A stretch of 64,000 bases of DNA from Taibaiella chishuiensis (GCF_003014535.1 NZ_PYGD01000001.1:1302001-1366000), one strand, 5' to 3'; positions 32,940-41,796 are shown, numbered from the stretch's first letter. Program-made: numbers and translations. Notes: generated by a model not told the origin, from the letters alone.

Positions 32940-34328
32940 CTATTTCTTGCGGTTGCGCTCTTTCCACAGCTGGTTAAATGATTTGGGCGGAAACTCCAGG
33001 CTTACCCTGCGGTCGCCCCAGGCTGTTCTGAAGGCTTTTTCGAATACAAAATTCTTGATCTTGCCGCTGGCCGTATTCATCAGCTGCCGGTGCATTACTC
33101 CATGCCGGAACATACGCCAGGCCATCTTTTCCTTGATGCCGCCATATTTCTCTTCTACATAGATATGCCGGTTTTCCAGCAGCATTTCGTGGATGTTGAT
33201 CTTTACCGGGCATACCTCCGTACAGTTGCCACAGAGGCTCGAAGCATAACTAAGGTGCCCGTAATCTTCCATATCGTTCAGGTGCGGGGAGATCACCGAA
33301 CCTATGGGGCCGCTGTAGGTGGTGCCATAGGCGTGGCCGCCGATATTTTTATACACCGGGCAGGCATTAAGACAAGAGCCGCAGCGGATGCAGTACATCG
33401 ACTCCCGTACCTCGCGGCGCAGCAGGTTGGTGCGGCCGTTGTCGAGCAGGATCACGTACATATCGCGCGGACCGTCGGTTTCGCCGCCCTGGCGTGGCCC
33501 GGTAATAAGGGTATTGTATACGGTAAGCGGCTGTCCGGTGCCGAAAGTAGCCAGTAAAGGCCAGAACAGGGCCAGGTCGTTGACGGAGGGCAATACCTTT
33601 TCGATGCCCACAATGGCGATATGAGTGGCCGGGAAAGCGGTGGTAAGCCGGCCATTGCCTTCATTCTCGGTAATACATACCCCGCCGGTATCGGCGATCA
33701 GGAAATTGCCGCCGGTAATGCCCACTTCGGCTTCGGTATACTTGGCACGCAGTTTTTCGCGGGCGATAAGGGTAAGCTCGGATGGCGACAGGTTGGACGG
33801 CACGCCCAGCTTATCATGAAACAGGGCGGCAATATCCTCCTTGCTTTTATGCATGGCCGGCGTTACGATATGGTAAGGCGGCTCGCCATCCAGCTGCTGT
33901 ATATATTCGCCCAGGTCGGTTTCGATCGATTCAATCTCGTTTTTTTCCAGGAACTCGTTCAGGTGCAGCTCTTCGGTAACCATAGACTTCGACTTCACGA
34001 CCAGCCTGGTATTTTTCGAACGGCATATAGCCAGTATCGCATTCAGCACTTCGTCTGCATCTTCGGCCCAGATCACCTTGCCGCCCTGCTCGGTAAAGTT
34101 CTTTTCAAACATTTCGAGATGGGTATCGAGGTGCTCAATGGCTTTCCATTTTATATTCTTGGCTTGCTTACGGGCGGCGTCGAGGTTGGCGAACTGTTGT
34201 TTGCCGCGTACCACAGCTTCATTATAACGGTCTATGTTAAAGCTGATCTTCCGTTTATGGTCGAGGTCATGCGCCTTTACATCGCTTTTGGCGATAAAGG
34301 TGTCCTTGTATTGCGTCGCTATATTCAT
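32940..34328 (-). CDS. lutB: LutB/LldF family iron-sulfur protein (lactate utilisation)
   Basis: 462 residues. An N-terminal LUD domain (about 65-290, with EVGITGGNFLIADTGGVCITENEGNGR) is followed by two 4Fe-4S binding motifs, CIRCGSCLNACPVYKNIGGH and CGNCTEVCPVKI. A short helical C-terminal domain ends the protein (MAWRMFRHGVMHRQLM). This is the LutB subunit of the LutABC L-lactate oxidation system. lutA and lutC are not adjacent within the window, so they must be elsewhere or the protein serves another electron-transfer role. Confidence 0.9.
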   Translation of the reverse strand: MNIATQYKDTFIAKSDVKAHDLDHKRKISFNIDRYNEAVVRGKQQFANLDAARKQAKNIKWKAIEHLDTHLEMFEKNFTEQGGKVIWAEDADEVLNAILAICRSKNTRLVVKSKSMVTEELHLNEFLEKNEIESIETDLGEYIQQLDGEPPYHIVTPAMHKSKEDIAALFHDKLGVPSNLSPSELTLIAREKLRAKYTEAEVGITGGNFLIADTGGVCITENEGNGRLTTAFPATHIAIVGIEKVLPSVNDLALFWPLLATFGTGQPLTVYNTLITGPRQGGETDGPRDMYVILLDNGRTNLLRREVRESMYCIRCGSCLNACPVYKNIGGHAYGTTYSGPIGSVISPHLNDMEDYGHLSYASSLCGNCTEVCPVKINIHEMLLENRHIYVEEKYGGIKEKMAWRMFRHGVMHRQLMNTASGKIKNFVFEKAFRTAWGDRRVSLEFPPKSFNQLWKERNRKK

Positions 34329-34389
34329 AGGCCTTCCCGTTTGAGCCGTAAAGGTAATGATTTGGTGTAAGGCAAAACAAAAGGATATG

Positions 34390-34926
34390 TCAAAGCTCAG
34401 ATACCGGGGCGCGCCGCATCATTTGCAATACCTGCCGGGTTTTGCTGCGGAGGGCGGCGGCGGGATCCTGGCTTTGCAGGTCCTCGATTACCAGTTGCAG
34501 CTCGTTCCTGATCCCGGGATACACCAGCGATAAGCGCCCCAGTATGCCCAGGGCAAATGCTCTTACGGCAACGGCTTCATCGGGATTGATCACGATATCG
34601 AAGCAGGTATGCATCATATCGCCATGCAGCGATTCCGGCAGCTCGGTTTCCTGCAGGATGCGCAGTACATTCCGCTTGACGGCGACATGGGTGCCGGTAT
34701 CCTGCATACGTTGTATCAACTGGCGCAGGTAAGGGGCCATAAGCGCGGGCTGCGACCGGGCTACATAACTTACGATCCAGGCGGCCCGTTGTACTACGCG
34801 GTACTCGCCGTGCATAAACAATTGCATTAAAGCAGCTATGCGTTGCGGGTTGTCACCCACCCATTGACTGATTGCCAGGGTATGGGCCCGGCTATGTTCC
34901 TGCAGTATGGCTTCGCGGAGATTCAT
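34390..34926 (-). CDS. HEAT-like repeat protein, hypothetical
   Basis: 178 residues, all helical, no signal peptide. Pairs of helices such as HGEYRVVQRAAWIVSYVARSQPALMAPYL and DEAVAVRAFALGILGRLSLVYPGIRNELQLV have the HEAT/ARM repeat look, so it is probably a protein-binding scaffold. No enzyme motif is seen. It starts upstream of lutB with a 61-base gap and could be cotranscribed with it. Confidence 0.65.
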   Translation of the reverse strand: MNLREAILQEHSRAHTLAISQWVGDNPQRIAALMQLFMHGEYRVVQRAAWIVSYVARSQPALMAPYLRQLIQRMQDTGTHVAVKRNVLRILQETELPESLHGDMMHTCFDIVINPDEAVAVRAFALGILGRLSLVYPGIRNELQLVIEDLQSQDPAAALRSKTRQVLQMMRRAPVSEL

Positions 34927-34962
34927 GCTGGCGCGCTTTAAAGTTGGGAAGAACCGCTTCCC

Positions 34963-35000
34963 TTCGTCGATTTATAGGTGCCGTTCGTCGATTATATTTG
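34963..35000 (+). promoter_or_regulatory. Candidate promoter with two direct repeats
   Basis: TTCGTCGAT occurs at 34963-34971 and 34984-34992, exactly 21 bases apart (two helical turns), directly followed by a TATATTTG -7 box at 34993-35000. It reads toward the small LuxR-type gene at 35207, which would then have a leader of about 200 bases. The interval 35010-35200 holds no gene that I can support. Confidence 0.45.
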
Positions 35001-35206
35001 GCCCTACCGGGTCTAATGACCACCTTTGGACTGTAATAAAAAAGTAGCGAGCGGGATTCACCATGAAAAAGTAAAATCCACCCAAAGCTACTGTTTTTGT
35101 TTTACTCCGGGGCCTTGTTCGCGGCCCTTGCTGCGCTTTATTGCCATTCACCAAGGATCCCGGTCCTATCTCCTCACCCATTTTAGCAACCTAAACCCTA
35201 TCAAAA

Positions 35207-35467
35207 ATGGAAATCTTAGAATCATTTATGCCGCGCATCGGCATAGAAAAAGCGGCCACCCTGCTCTCCCGCCGCGAAAGGGAGATCCTGAACCTCATCA
35301 TTAACGGTTATACCAATAGCGAGATCGCCGGGCTGTTGTTTGTAAGCTGCCGTACGGTAGATACCCACCGGCAGAATATCCTGGCCAAACTGGGCGCCCG
35401 CAACACCGCCGTGCTTGTTCGCTTCGCCGTAGAAAACTGTACCTGTCTCGGATTGACGCCTTGCTGA
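35207..35467 (+). CDS. Small stand-alone LuxR-type HTH protein
   Basis: 86 residues, only a LuxR-type helix-turn-helix. LSRREREILNLIINGYTNSEIAGLLFVSCRTVDTHRQNILAKLGARN is the complete domain, and no receiver or ligand domain precedes it. It ends in ENCTCLGLTPC with three cysteines, an odd feature for this fold that might be redox- or metal-responsive. It differs from the full response regulator at 50710. Small HTH-only regulators of this type are known in Bacteroidota, but the target is unknown. Confidence 0.85.
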   Translation: MEILESFMPRIGIEKAATLLSRREREILNLIINGYTNSEIAGLLFVSCRTVDTHRQNILAKLGARNTAVLVRFAVENCTCLGLTPC

Positions 35468-35638
35468 AACGGCTAAGCCCGCCGCTCCTGTAATCCTGCC
35501 TTTGGACCCGGTACAGACCTGCTTGCTTTAACTTTTAAATATCAGAATAAAAGTATAAAATTAGCCCGCCGGTTTTTTCCTTTTCTTCGATGGAACGACA
35601 TTTGCTTCATTAATTAATGTATGTAAATTTTATCGGAA

Positions 35639-36262
35639 ATGAAAAAGACTCTGTACTCCGTCCTCGCGCTTACCTGCCTGCTCTTATTAACAATTACCCC
35701 AACCGTGCAGGCGCAAAATGGTAGAGCATTTTACAAAACATCTTATAAAAACAGGAACAGCGGCTCTTTCAGTTCCAAAGCCAGCCTGCTGAGTTTCGGT
35801 ATCGGTTTCCCGAACCGCTCCGGTGCGGGTTACGACTGGGATAGCGACCGCCTGGGCTTCGGACCGCTGTATGTAAAGTACGAACATGGTATCCTGAACG
35901 AACTGGGTATCGGCGGTTATGTGGCAGGCGCGGCTTCGCGCCATAAGTATGGCCCCAACGACCGCTATACGGATAAAATATTCTCCGTAAGCGTGGGTGC
36001 TATGGCTTATTACCACTTCAACAAACTGATCCCGGTGCGTAAACTGGATGTATATGCCGGCGCCGGTATCGGTGGCCGCCAGCTCTCCTATACGTACGAC
36101 AACGACTGGGGCGGCTCGCGTTACCACGACAGCAACTTCGACATCATCCCGCTTTTTAAAGTGGGCGCCCGTTACTATTTCACCAAAATGTTTGGTGTAT
36201 ATGGCGAAGGCGGTTACGACGACATGAGCGATGTAAACCTGGGTATCACCCTCCGCTTCTAA
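35639..36262 (+). CDS. Small outer-membrane beta-barrel protein
   Basis: 207 residues. The signal peptide ends near TVQAQ (residue 23). The rest is strand-rich with alternating polar and aromatic residues (GPLYVKYEHGILNELGIGGYVAGA, SVGAMAYYHFNKLIPVRKLDVYAGAGIGG) and ends in VNLGITLRF, with a terminal Phe as in outer-membrane barrels. Probably an eight-strand OmpA/OmpW-like barrel. Function unknown. A terminator follows. Confidence 0.75.
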   Translation: MKKTLYSVLALTCLLLLTITPTVQAQNGRAFYKTSYKNRNSGSFSSKASLLSFGIGFPNRSGAGYDWDSDRLGFGPLYVKYEHGILNELGIGGYVAGAASRHKYGPNDRYTDKIFSVSVGAMAYYHFNKLIPVRKLDVYAGAGIGGRQLSYTYDNDWGGSRYHDSNFDIIPLFKVGARYYFTKMFGVYGEGGYDDMSDVNLGITLRF

Positions 36263-36288
36263 AACGTAAACGTATTTTAACCCTCCCG

Positions 36289-36318
36289 GATAAGGCGCTT
36301 TTTTAAAAGCGCCTTATC
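36289..36318 (+). terminator. Terminator after the outer-membrane protein gene
   Basis: A 14-bp arm (GATAAGGCGCTTTT) and its perfect complement surround a 2-base TT loop. Confidence 0.8.
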
Positions 36319-36398
36319 TTTGTATAGATCATGACATGCCGTTTGCAAGAACGGTAAGCGGCGTGTCATTTTCTCTTCACCTGTTTAAACCCATTATT

Positions 36399-36833
36399 AT
36401 GCTCAACGGTTTTTTTAGTGGTTTGCTGCTTATCCTGCTGGGTATCCTGGCGGTACCTTCCCTGTTGCTGTCCCGCAAGCCCGAGGCACGGGAACTGCTC
36501 GACAAGATTACCCCTTACCAGGGCTGGATCGGCGTCGTGTTTTGCGTCATCGGCCTGTTAAACCTGGTCGACGGACTATTCCGGTTAAATATACTGTTCT
36601 ATTTCCCCATGTACGGCCTGCTTTTCTTCGCAGTAGCGCTGGTAATGGCCCTGCTGGGTTTTGTATTGGGTTACGGACTTATCCAGAAGTATGCCCTGTC
36701 GCGCAATAATGCTGCCAGTGAAAAGGGCGCAGCCTTACTCGCCAGGATCCGGCCTATGCAGGGCCGGCTGGGGATACTGGCCATTATACTGGGTATCGTA
36801 CTGATTATACTCGCATTCTCCTTCCGCATCTGA
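36399..36833 (+). CDS. Hypothetical four-helix membrane protein
   Basis: 144 residues from the ATG at 36399 (MLNGFFSGLLLILLGILAVPSLLL); a longer in-frame start at 36336 lies in the non-hydrophobic leader and is less likely. Four hydrophobic helices are seen. The segments LDKITPYQGWIGVVFCVIGLLNL and LARIRPMQGRLGILAIILGIVLI are similar to each other, which suggests an internal duplication of a two-helix unit. I do not recognise a family and no function can be given. A long palindromic terminator follows. Confidence 0.65.
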   Translation: MLNGFFSGLLLILLGILAVPSLLLSRKPEARELLDKITPYQGWIGVVFCVIGLLNLVDGLFRLNILFYFPMYGLLFFAVALVMALLGFVLGYGLIQKYALSRNNAASEKGAALLARIRPMQGRLGILAIILGIVLIILAFSFRI

Positions 36834-36849
36834 AGGCGGTAACGACGCC

Positions 36850-36893
36850 AAAAACAAGAGGCTGCTTCCCCGGGGAAGCAGCCTCTTGTTTTT
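36850..36893. terminator. Bidirectional terminator, 22-bp perfect palindrome
   Basis: 44 bases that are fully self-complementary (arms 36850-36871 and 36872-36893), with five A at the start and five T at the end. It separates the convergent genes at 36399 and 36912 and should stop both transcripts. Confidence 0.9.
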
Positions 36894-36911
36894 ACGAGGA
36901 AAAGCAGGGGT

Positions 36912-38063
36912 TTAGGCCTGTTCCTCTTCGTATACTTTGATCTCGTTGTATAAAGTGTCGCGTTCCACAGGGGTGCGGCCCACTACAGCGATCAGCTCGC
37001 AAAGCTGCTCGGTACTGAGCGAAGGTGTCTGCTCTTCGCTGCCAGCCATCGAGTAGATCTTGGTCGTATCGTCGATCGTGCCATCGAGGTCGTTTACGCC
37101 GTAGTCCAGCGTCAGCTGTGCGGTCTGGCGGCCCAGCATCGGCCAGTAGGCTTTCAGGTTGGTAATGTTGTCGATAAATATACGGGCGATAGCATACAGC
37201 CGCAGGTCCTCTACAATGGAGGTCTCGGGCAGGTGTGCCATGTCGTTATCCTTGTTGCGGAATTTGAGCGGGATAAAGCAGTTAAAGCCACCGGTACGGT
37301 CCTGCAGTTCGCGCAGGCGGTCCATATGGTCAATGCGGTGCTCGTAGGTTTCTATATGACCGTATAGCATGGTCGCATTGCTGTGCATACCCAGTTTGTG
37401 GGCCGTTTCGTGTATATGCAGCCAGCCATCGCCGTCTACCTTATCCGGACAAATTTCGTCCCGTACTTCCTGGGCAAATATTTCGGCGCCGCCGCCCGGT
37501 AAGGATTGCAGGCCTGCATCCCTTAAGCGTTGCATGCCTTCTTCGATGGTCAGCTTGGCTTTGCGGATCATATACTCCAGCTCCACGGCGGTAAAGCCTT
37601 TGCGGTGCAATTCGGGGCGATGCGTTTTAATACGCTCCAGCAGGTCGCAGAAGAAGTCGAGGTTCATTTTGGGGTGCACACCGCCTACGATGTGTACCTC
37701 GGTAACCGGCTCCCCATCGTACTTCCGTACGATATCCATCATCTCTTCCAGGCTCAGTTCCCAGCCATTCTCCTTATTCTTATAGGTGCGGGAATACGAA
37801 CAGAAACCGCAGGTAAAGATACAGACATTGGTAGGCTCGATATGGAAGTTGCGGTTAAAATAGGTCTTGTTGCCATGCAGCCTTTCCCTTACGAAATTGG
37901 CCAGGGCACCTACAAAATTGAGTTCCGCTTTTTCAAACAGGATCAGTCCTTCGGCGCGGCTCAGTCTTTCTTTTCGAATCACTTTTTCTGCAATTGCCCG
38001 GAGCTCGTCGTCATGGGCAACCATGGCGATAATGCTTTCCGGAAAAACAGGAGAAACTTGCAT
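36912..38063 (-). CDS. mqnE: Aminofutalosine synthase MqnE (radical SAM)
   Basis: 383 residues. The radical SAM cluster motif is C81-x3-C85-x2-C88 (NVCIFTCGFCSYSRTYKN). EVHIVGGVHPKMNLDFF, LPGGGAEIFAQEVRDEICPDK and TNLKAYWPMLG place it in the MqnE/MqnC/CofH group, and the C-terminal KFRNKDNDMAHL region fits MqnE. It joins chorismate-derived carboxyvinyl-benzoate to SAM-derived adenosine in the futalosine route to menaquinone. The other mqn genes are not in the window. MqnC is the main alternative, but the length and these motifs fit MqnE better. Confidence 0.85.
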   Translation of the reverse strand: MQVSPVFPESIIAMVAHDDELRAIAEKVIRKERLSRAEGLILFEKAELNFVGALANFVRERLHGNKTYFNRNFHIEPTNVCIFTCGFCSYSRTYKNKENGWELSLEEMMDIVRKYDGEPVTEVHIVGGVHPKMNLDFFCDLLERIKTHRPELHRKGFTAVELEYMIRKAKLTIEEGMQRLRDAGLQSLPGGGAEIFAQEVRDEICPDKVDGDGWLHIHETAHKLGMHSNATMLYGHIETYEHRIDHMDRLRELQDRTGGFNCFIPLKFRNKDNDMAHLPETSIVEDLRLYAIARIFIDNITNLKAYWPMLGRQTAQLTLDYGVNDLDGTIDDTTKIYSMAGSEEQTPSLSTEQLCELIAVVGRTPVERDTLYNEIKVYEEEQA

Positions 38064-38186
38064 ATAAATCAGTTTAGAAGCCTTGCGGCGTAAGAGGTTA
38101 CGGTAAGGGCACCTGCAAAGATAGGAGATTCCGCAGTATGCGGGCAGCCCGGCGCATAGTTTTTGACAATAGGCATTATTAGATCA

Positions 38187-38507
38187 GGTACTTGATGCTT
38201 TCCACGCTCATACGGCCAGCTAACCGATGAGATCCTTCGCGATGCTCAGGATGACAATCGTCCTCTTGATACTTCATGCTTTACACGCTCATACGGCCAG
38301 CTAGGGGATGAGATCCTTCGCGGTGCTCAGGATGACACGTCCTCCTGGTACTTCATGCTTTACACGCTCATACGACCAGCTAATGGATGAGATCCTTCGC
38401 GATGCTCAGGATGACAATCGTCCTCTTGGTACTTGATGCTTTACAGGCTAATGCAGCCAGCTAACTGCGGAGATCCTTCGCTGCGCTCAGGATGACAATA
38501 ACCCTCC
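38187..38507. repeat. Four tandem ~81-bp repeats
   Basis: Units begin at about 38187, 38268, 38347 and 38428 (periods 81, 79, 81). Each contains GGTACTTGATGCTTTACACGC, a CCAGCTAA segment, and the imperfect hairpin GATCCTTCGC..TGCTCAGGATGAC. The last unit has diverged most. No gene is present. The ATCCTTCGC...CTCAGGATGAC core is a motif I recognise from intergenic repeats of diverse bacteria. Confidence 0.85.
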
Positions 38508-38510
38508 AAT

Positions 38511-38594
38511 ATCTCACATCTCACATCTCACATCTCACATCTCACATCTCACATCTCACATCTCACATCTCACATCTCACATCTCACATCTCAC
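38511..38594. repeat. Heptanucleotide microsatellite, 12 copies of ATCTCAC
   Basis: Twelve uninterrupted copies of the 7-base unit ATCTCAC (84 bases), directly after the 81-bp repeat array and before the yceI terminator. Such a run should vary in length by slippage. Confidence 0.95.
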
Positions 38595-38613
38595 ATCCAT
38601 TCCCCAACAAAAA

Positions 38614-38635
38614 GGCCTGCTTGTTACGGCAGGCC
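38614..38635 (-). terminator. Terminator after yceI
   Basis: Arms GGCCTGC and GCAGGCC with an 8-base loop; on the minus strand it leads into TTTTTGTTGGGG. Confidence 0.75.
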
Positions 38636-38673
38636 CTTCGCTCTAAAATTTACAACTATGAAAAAAACTTGAA

Positions 38674-39336
38674 TTATTTAGTCGCTTCAACGTGGATGGT
38701 CAGGTTGATATCGTTGTTGATGATTTTATCCTTGATATCGCCGGTGCTGCCGTAGGTAATGCCCCACTGCGAACGGTCGATGTTGAATACCGCGTGTGCA
38801 CTGATTTTAGCGTCGCTAACTTCGAGGTGAGCCGGGAAAGTGATGCTTTTGCTGATACCTTTAATGGTCAGGTTACCGGTTATGGTATGGGTAGCGCCTT
38901 TAAACTGGATTTTAGCCGTATCTGCACCTTCGGTTACGCTTACTACTTCAAACTTGGCAGTAGGGAAAGAGTCTACCAGGAAGAAATCAGCTGCAGACAG
39001 GTGACCTTTCAGTTTGGTGTTACCTTCGGCATCCTGGTCGGTAGGGTTGATAGATTTCATATCGATCACGAATGAACCGCCGGTCAGTTTACCTTGCTCT
39101 GCTTTTAAAGTACCTTCTGAAATGCTGATGGTTCCTTTGTGGTTGTCACCAATTGCTTTGGAACCAATCCACTCGATTTTACTGGTTGCTACATCTACTT
39201 TGTAGTCGGCGCCTGCAGCAGGAGTAGTGTTGGTAATGGCTTCACCCGCTTCTGCTTTATCTCCTTCGGGAGTGTTGTTGCAGGATGCTGTGAATAAAAG
39301 GGCGGCGGCCACTAAAGGCAAGGTTAATTTTTTCAT
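38674..39336 (-). CDS. YceI family lipid-binding lipoprotein
   Basis: 220 residues. The signal has a lipobox (LLFTASCNN, Cys at about residue 19), so it is probably a lipoprotein. The YceI lipocalin-like barrel covers about 45-218, with SKIEWIGSKAIGDNHKGTI, GGSFVIDMKSINPTD, HLSAADFFLVDSFPTAKFEV and DRSQWGITYGS as its conserved blocks. YceI proteins bind isoprenoid or other long-chain lipids in the periplasm. The ligand is unknown. It is a single gene with its own terminator, next to the repeat patch. Confidence 0.92.
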   Translation of the reverse strand: MKKLTLPLVAAALLFTASCNNTPEGDKAEAGEAITNTTPAAGADYKVDVATSKIEWIGSKAIGDNHKGTISISEGTLKAEQGKLTGGSFVIDMKSINPTDQDAEGNTKLKGHLSAADFFLVDSFPTAKFEVVSVTEGADTAKIQFKGATHTITGNLTIKGISKSITFPAHLEVSDAKISAHAVFNIDRSQWGITYGSTGDIKDKIINNDINLTIHVEATK

Positions 39337-39503
39337 TGTTCTTTTTTAAGTGATTGAATGAAGGGGCAAAACTAGTAAATAAATGTATATACAACGGTTG
39401 CTTTTAATAAAATATAACTTATGCTTTAATAAGATTTTTCAATAAGCGGCCCCGGCATGCCCGTATGCCGGCCCCACACTGTGGAAAAATAATCGTTGAT
39501 GCG

Positions 39504-40406
39504 TCATCCAACCAGGCTGGCAGCTTGCGCTGTTACCTCCAGGGTGTAGGATTTACCCAGGCATAAGGTATAGTTAAGTTCCTGGTGGCCTACCGGGAAA
39601 TCGAAACAGACCGGGTAGGCGTACTCCGCCACTTTATCCCGGATCAGTTCATAAATATTTTGTCCGAAGGGTCGTTCCGTATCCTTGATGTCGGTAAATC
39701 CGCCGCAGACCAGCCCGCGTATGCCGCTGAGCATACCGGCCCGTTTCAGGTTGAGCAGCATACGGTCAATATTATACAGGTATTCTCCTATATCTTCTAT
39801 AAACAGGATCTTACCCTGCGTGTCCAGCTGCGATACCGACCCGGAAAGGTGGGCCAGTATGGCCAGGTTGCCGCCCACCACCACCCCCTCGGCCCAGCCT
39901 TCGCGGTTGTACTCGTGTGTGGGTACCGGGTAGGCAAAGGGTTGCCCGGTCCAGGCCTGTTGTAAAGACAGCAGGTTGGCCGGCAGGTCTTCTGCGGTAT
40001 GAAAAGCGCCGCACATGGGGCTGTGCAGTGTAGCTATGCCGAAATTGCTCTGGATATGGCTATGCAACACGGTAATATCGCTGAAGCCACAGATCCATTT
40101 GGGTTGTTGTATAAAGCGGCTGAAATCGATATCGTCGATAATACGGCTCAGTCCATAACCGCCGCGGCCCATCAGTATGGCTTTTATCTCCGGGTTGTCC
40201 AGCATGGTTTGCAGGTCGTAACGCCTGCGTTCGTCGGTATCGGAAAAGTAAAAATGCCCGCTCCCGATCGTGCTGCCTGTAATGACCTTGTATCCCCAGC
40301 TTTCGAGCGCCTGTTTGGCAAAGACGATCCGCTCGGGCGGCAGGTAACCCGAAGGACAGGTAATGCCTATAGTGTCGCCGGGTTGAAGAAAGGGAGGAAG
40401 CTGCAT
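39504..40406 (-). CDS. LD-carboxypeptidase (peptidase S66 family)
   Basis: 300 residues, cytoplasmic. ILMGRGGYGLSRIIDDIDF and WICGFSDITVLHSHI (catalytic Ser in GFSD) are the S66 signatures. VVGGNLAILAHLSGS and FDFPVGHQELNYTL (the late His of the Ser-Glu-His triad) complete them. The family trims the terminal D-Ala of tetrapeptides during murein recycling (LdcA) or, in MccF, cleaves microcin C. Recycling is the default call because no microcin genes are near. Confidence 0.92.
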   Translation of the reverse strand: MQLPPFLQPGDTIGITCPSGYLPPERIVFAKQALESWGYKVITGSTIGSGHFYFSDTDERRRYDLQTMLDNPEIKAILMGRGGYGLSRIIDDIDFSRFIQQPKWICGFSDITVLHSHIQSNFGIATLHSPMCGAFHTAEDLPANLLSLQQAWTGQPFAYPVPTHEYNREGWAEGVVVGGNLAILAHLSGSVSQLDTQGKILFIEDIGEYLYNIDRMLLNLKRAGMLSGIRGLVCGGFTDIKDTERPFGQNIYELIRDKVAEYAYPVCFDFPVGHQELNYTLCLGKSYTLEVTAQAASLVG

Positions 40407-40485
40407 GCAGGGTTAATTTTAAAATTTCGGTTTTTCAATCAGTAAAAATAATTTTCTTTTGCAAAATAACCTTGTTATACCTTTT

Positions 40486-40959
40486 ATGAAATTTAAAATA
40501 ACAGCAGCCGCAATCCTACTGGGCCTGTATAGCTGTAACAACCCTGAGGGTAAGGTACAGGAGCAGCCGGTCACAAAAGCGGCAGTTAGCCAATGGCAAC
40601 CGCCGGCCGCCGGGAGTGTTGTCGGTAAAATGGAACAACGGATCACAGAAGATAACCTGAATGAAAGTTATTTCCGCGTAAGCATTATCAGCACAGATTC
40701 CAGCAAGGCCGGGTTCTATAACCTGAAACTGGAGTATGGCTACAATATCAACGAGGTGCCTGTAGGTCTGCCTGCCTGGACCGGCGACACGGTATTGAAA
40801 CCGGTATTGCAGCAGGGTACGGGCAAGTACCATTGCCTGGTCGGCTTCGATACGGGCGATAACCAGTTCCGCGAATTGTACGAGGTTACCGTGGTAAACG
40901 GCAATGTTAAACTCAAACAAACCCACGGGTATTACCCCGACAAGAGCGCCACACCTTAA
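40486..40959 (+). CDS. Hypothetical lipoprotein
   Basis: 157 residues from the ATG at 40486 (MKFKITAAAILLGLYSC). The lipobox LGLYSC predicts lipidation at Cys17. The mature part is soluble, with an aromatic strand pattern (NLKLEYGYNINEVPVGLPAWTGDTVLKPVLQ) and no motif I recognise. It lies alone, followed by a terminator. Function unknown. Confidence 0.65.
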   Translation: MKFKITAAAILLGLYSCNNPEGKVQEQPVTKAAVSQWQPPAAGSVVGKMEQRITEDNLNESYFRVSIISTDSSKAGFYNLKLEYGYNINEVPVGLPAWTGDTVLKPVLQQGTGKYHCLVGFDTGDNQFRELYEVTVVNGNVKLKQTHGYYPDKSATP

Positions 40960-40970
40960 TCAAAAAGAGT

Positions 40971-40992
40971 AAGGCCGCTGTAAGGCGGCCTT
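40971..40992 (+). terminator. Terminator after the 40486 lipoprotein gene
   Basis: Arms AAGGCCGC and GCGGCCTT with a 6-base loop, then TTATT. Confidence 0.75.
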
Positions 40993-41019
40993 TTATTATG
41001 AAATGAGGTGAGGATTACT

Positions 41020-41796
41020 TTACTTGCCCGTAAATACAGCCTTCCGTTTTTCCAGGAAGGCAGCGATACCTTCTCCGAAATCCTCGGTTTGTCCCGAGGC
41101 ATGCTGGTAGTCTTCTTCGGTCTGTAATTGCTGGGTCAGGGAGTTTTTAAAGGTCTGGTTCAGCGCGAGCTTGGTATAACCCAGGGCACGGGTCGGCATC
41201 TGTGCGATGTTCTGTACCAGTTTGCGGCTTTCTTCTTCAAACGCATCGTCGGCGAAAAATTTATAGATCATACCCAGTCTCTCCGCTTCTTCGGCCGATA
41301 CCTTATCGCCGGTCATCATGAGTGCAGATGCTTTCTGGAAGCCGATAAGGCGGGGCAGGAAGAAGGTGCCGCCGCTATCGGGGATGAGGCCTATCTTGCT
41401 GAATGCCTGGATAAAAGAGGCGCTCTCCTTAGCTACGACGATATCGCAGGCCAGGGCGATATTAGCGCCGGCACCGGCCGCCACACCATTTACGGCAGCG
41501 ATAACAGGTTTTTCGATCGTCCTGATCCTTTCAATGATCGGGTTGTAATGACCGTGTACTATAGAACGCAGCTCGGGACCATTGGGATCTACAGCCTCGG
41601 CGAGGTCCTGGCCGGCGCAGAAGGCTTTGCCTTCGCCGGTAAGGTATACGGCGCGTACATCATCGTCGCGCATACATTTGTCCAGTTCCTGTTGCAGGGC
41701 CAGCGCCATTTCCCGGTTAAAGCTGTTAAACTTCTCCGGGCGGTTGAGGCTGAGGTAGGCCACATGGTGTTCTATCTTAGATAATACGGTGCTCAT
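41020..41796 (-). CDS. Enoyl-CoA hydratase/isomerase, PaaG-like
   Basis: 258 residues from the ATG at 41796 (MSTVLSKIEHHVAYLSLNRPEKFNSF). The crotonase fold shows the oxyanion-hole block GEGKAFCAGQDLAE and the second block PVIAAVNGVAAGAGANIALACDIVVA. The catalytic-side Asp is in SKIGLIPDSGGTFFLPRLIG. This pattern is close to PaaG, which isomerises the ring-epoxide in phenylacetyl-CoA degradation. No other paa genes are present here, so a general enoyl-CoA hydratase role is also possible. Confidence 0.88.
   Translation of the reverse strand: MSTVLSKIEHHVAYLSLNRPEKFNSFNREMALALQQELDKCMRDDDVRAVYLTGEGKAFCAGQDLAEAVDPNGPELRSIVHGHYNPIIERIRTIEKPVIAAVNGVAAGAGANIALACDIVVAKESASFIQAFSKIGLIPDSGGTFFLPRLIGFQKASALMMTGDKVSAEEAERLGMIYKFFADDAFEEESRKLVQNIAQMPTRALGYTKLALNQTFKNSLTQQLQTEEDYQHASGQTEDFGEGIAAFLEKRKAVFTGK

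Noticed and set aside
38187..38594. Possible CRISPR array
   Set aside because: The 81-bp units are similar over their full length with no unique spacers, the heptamers are a simple repeat, and no cas genes are present.
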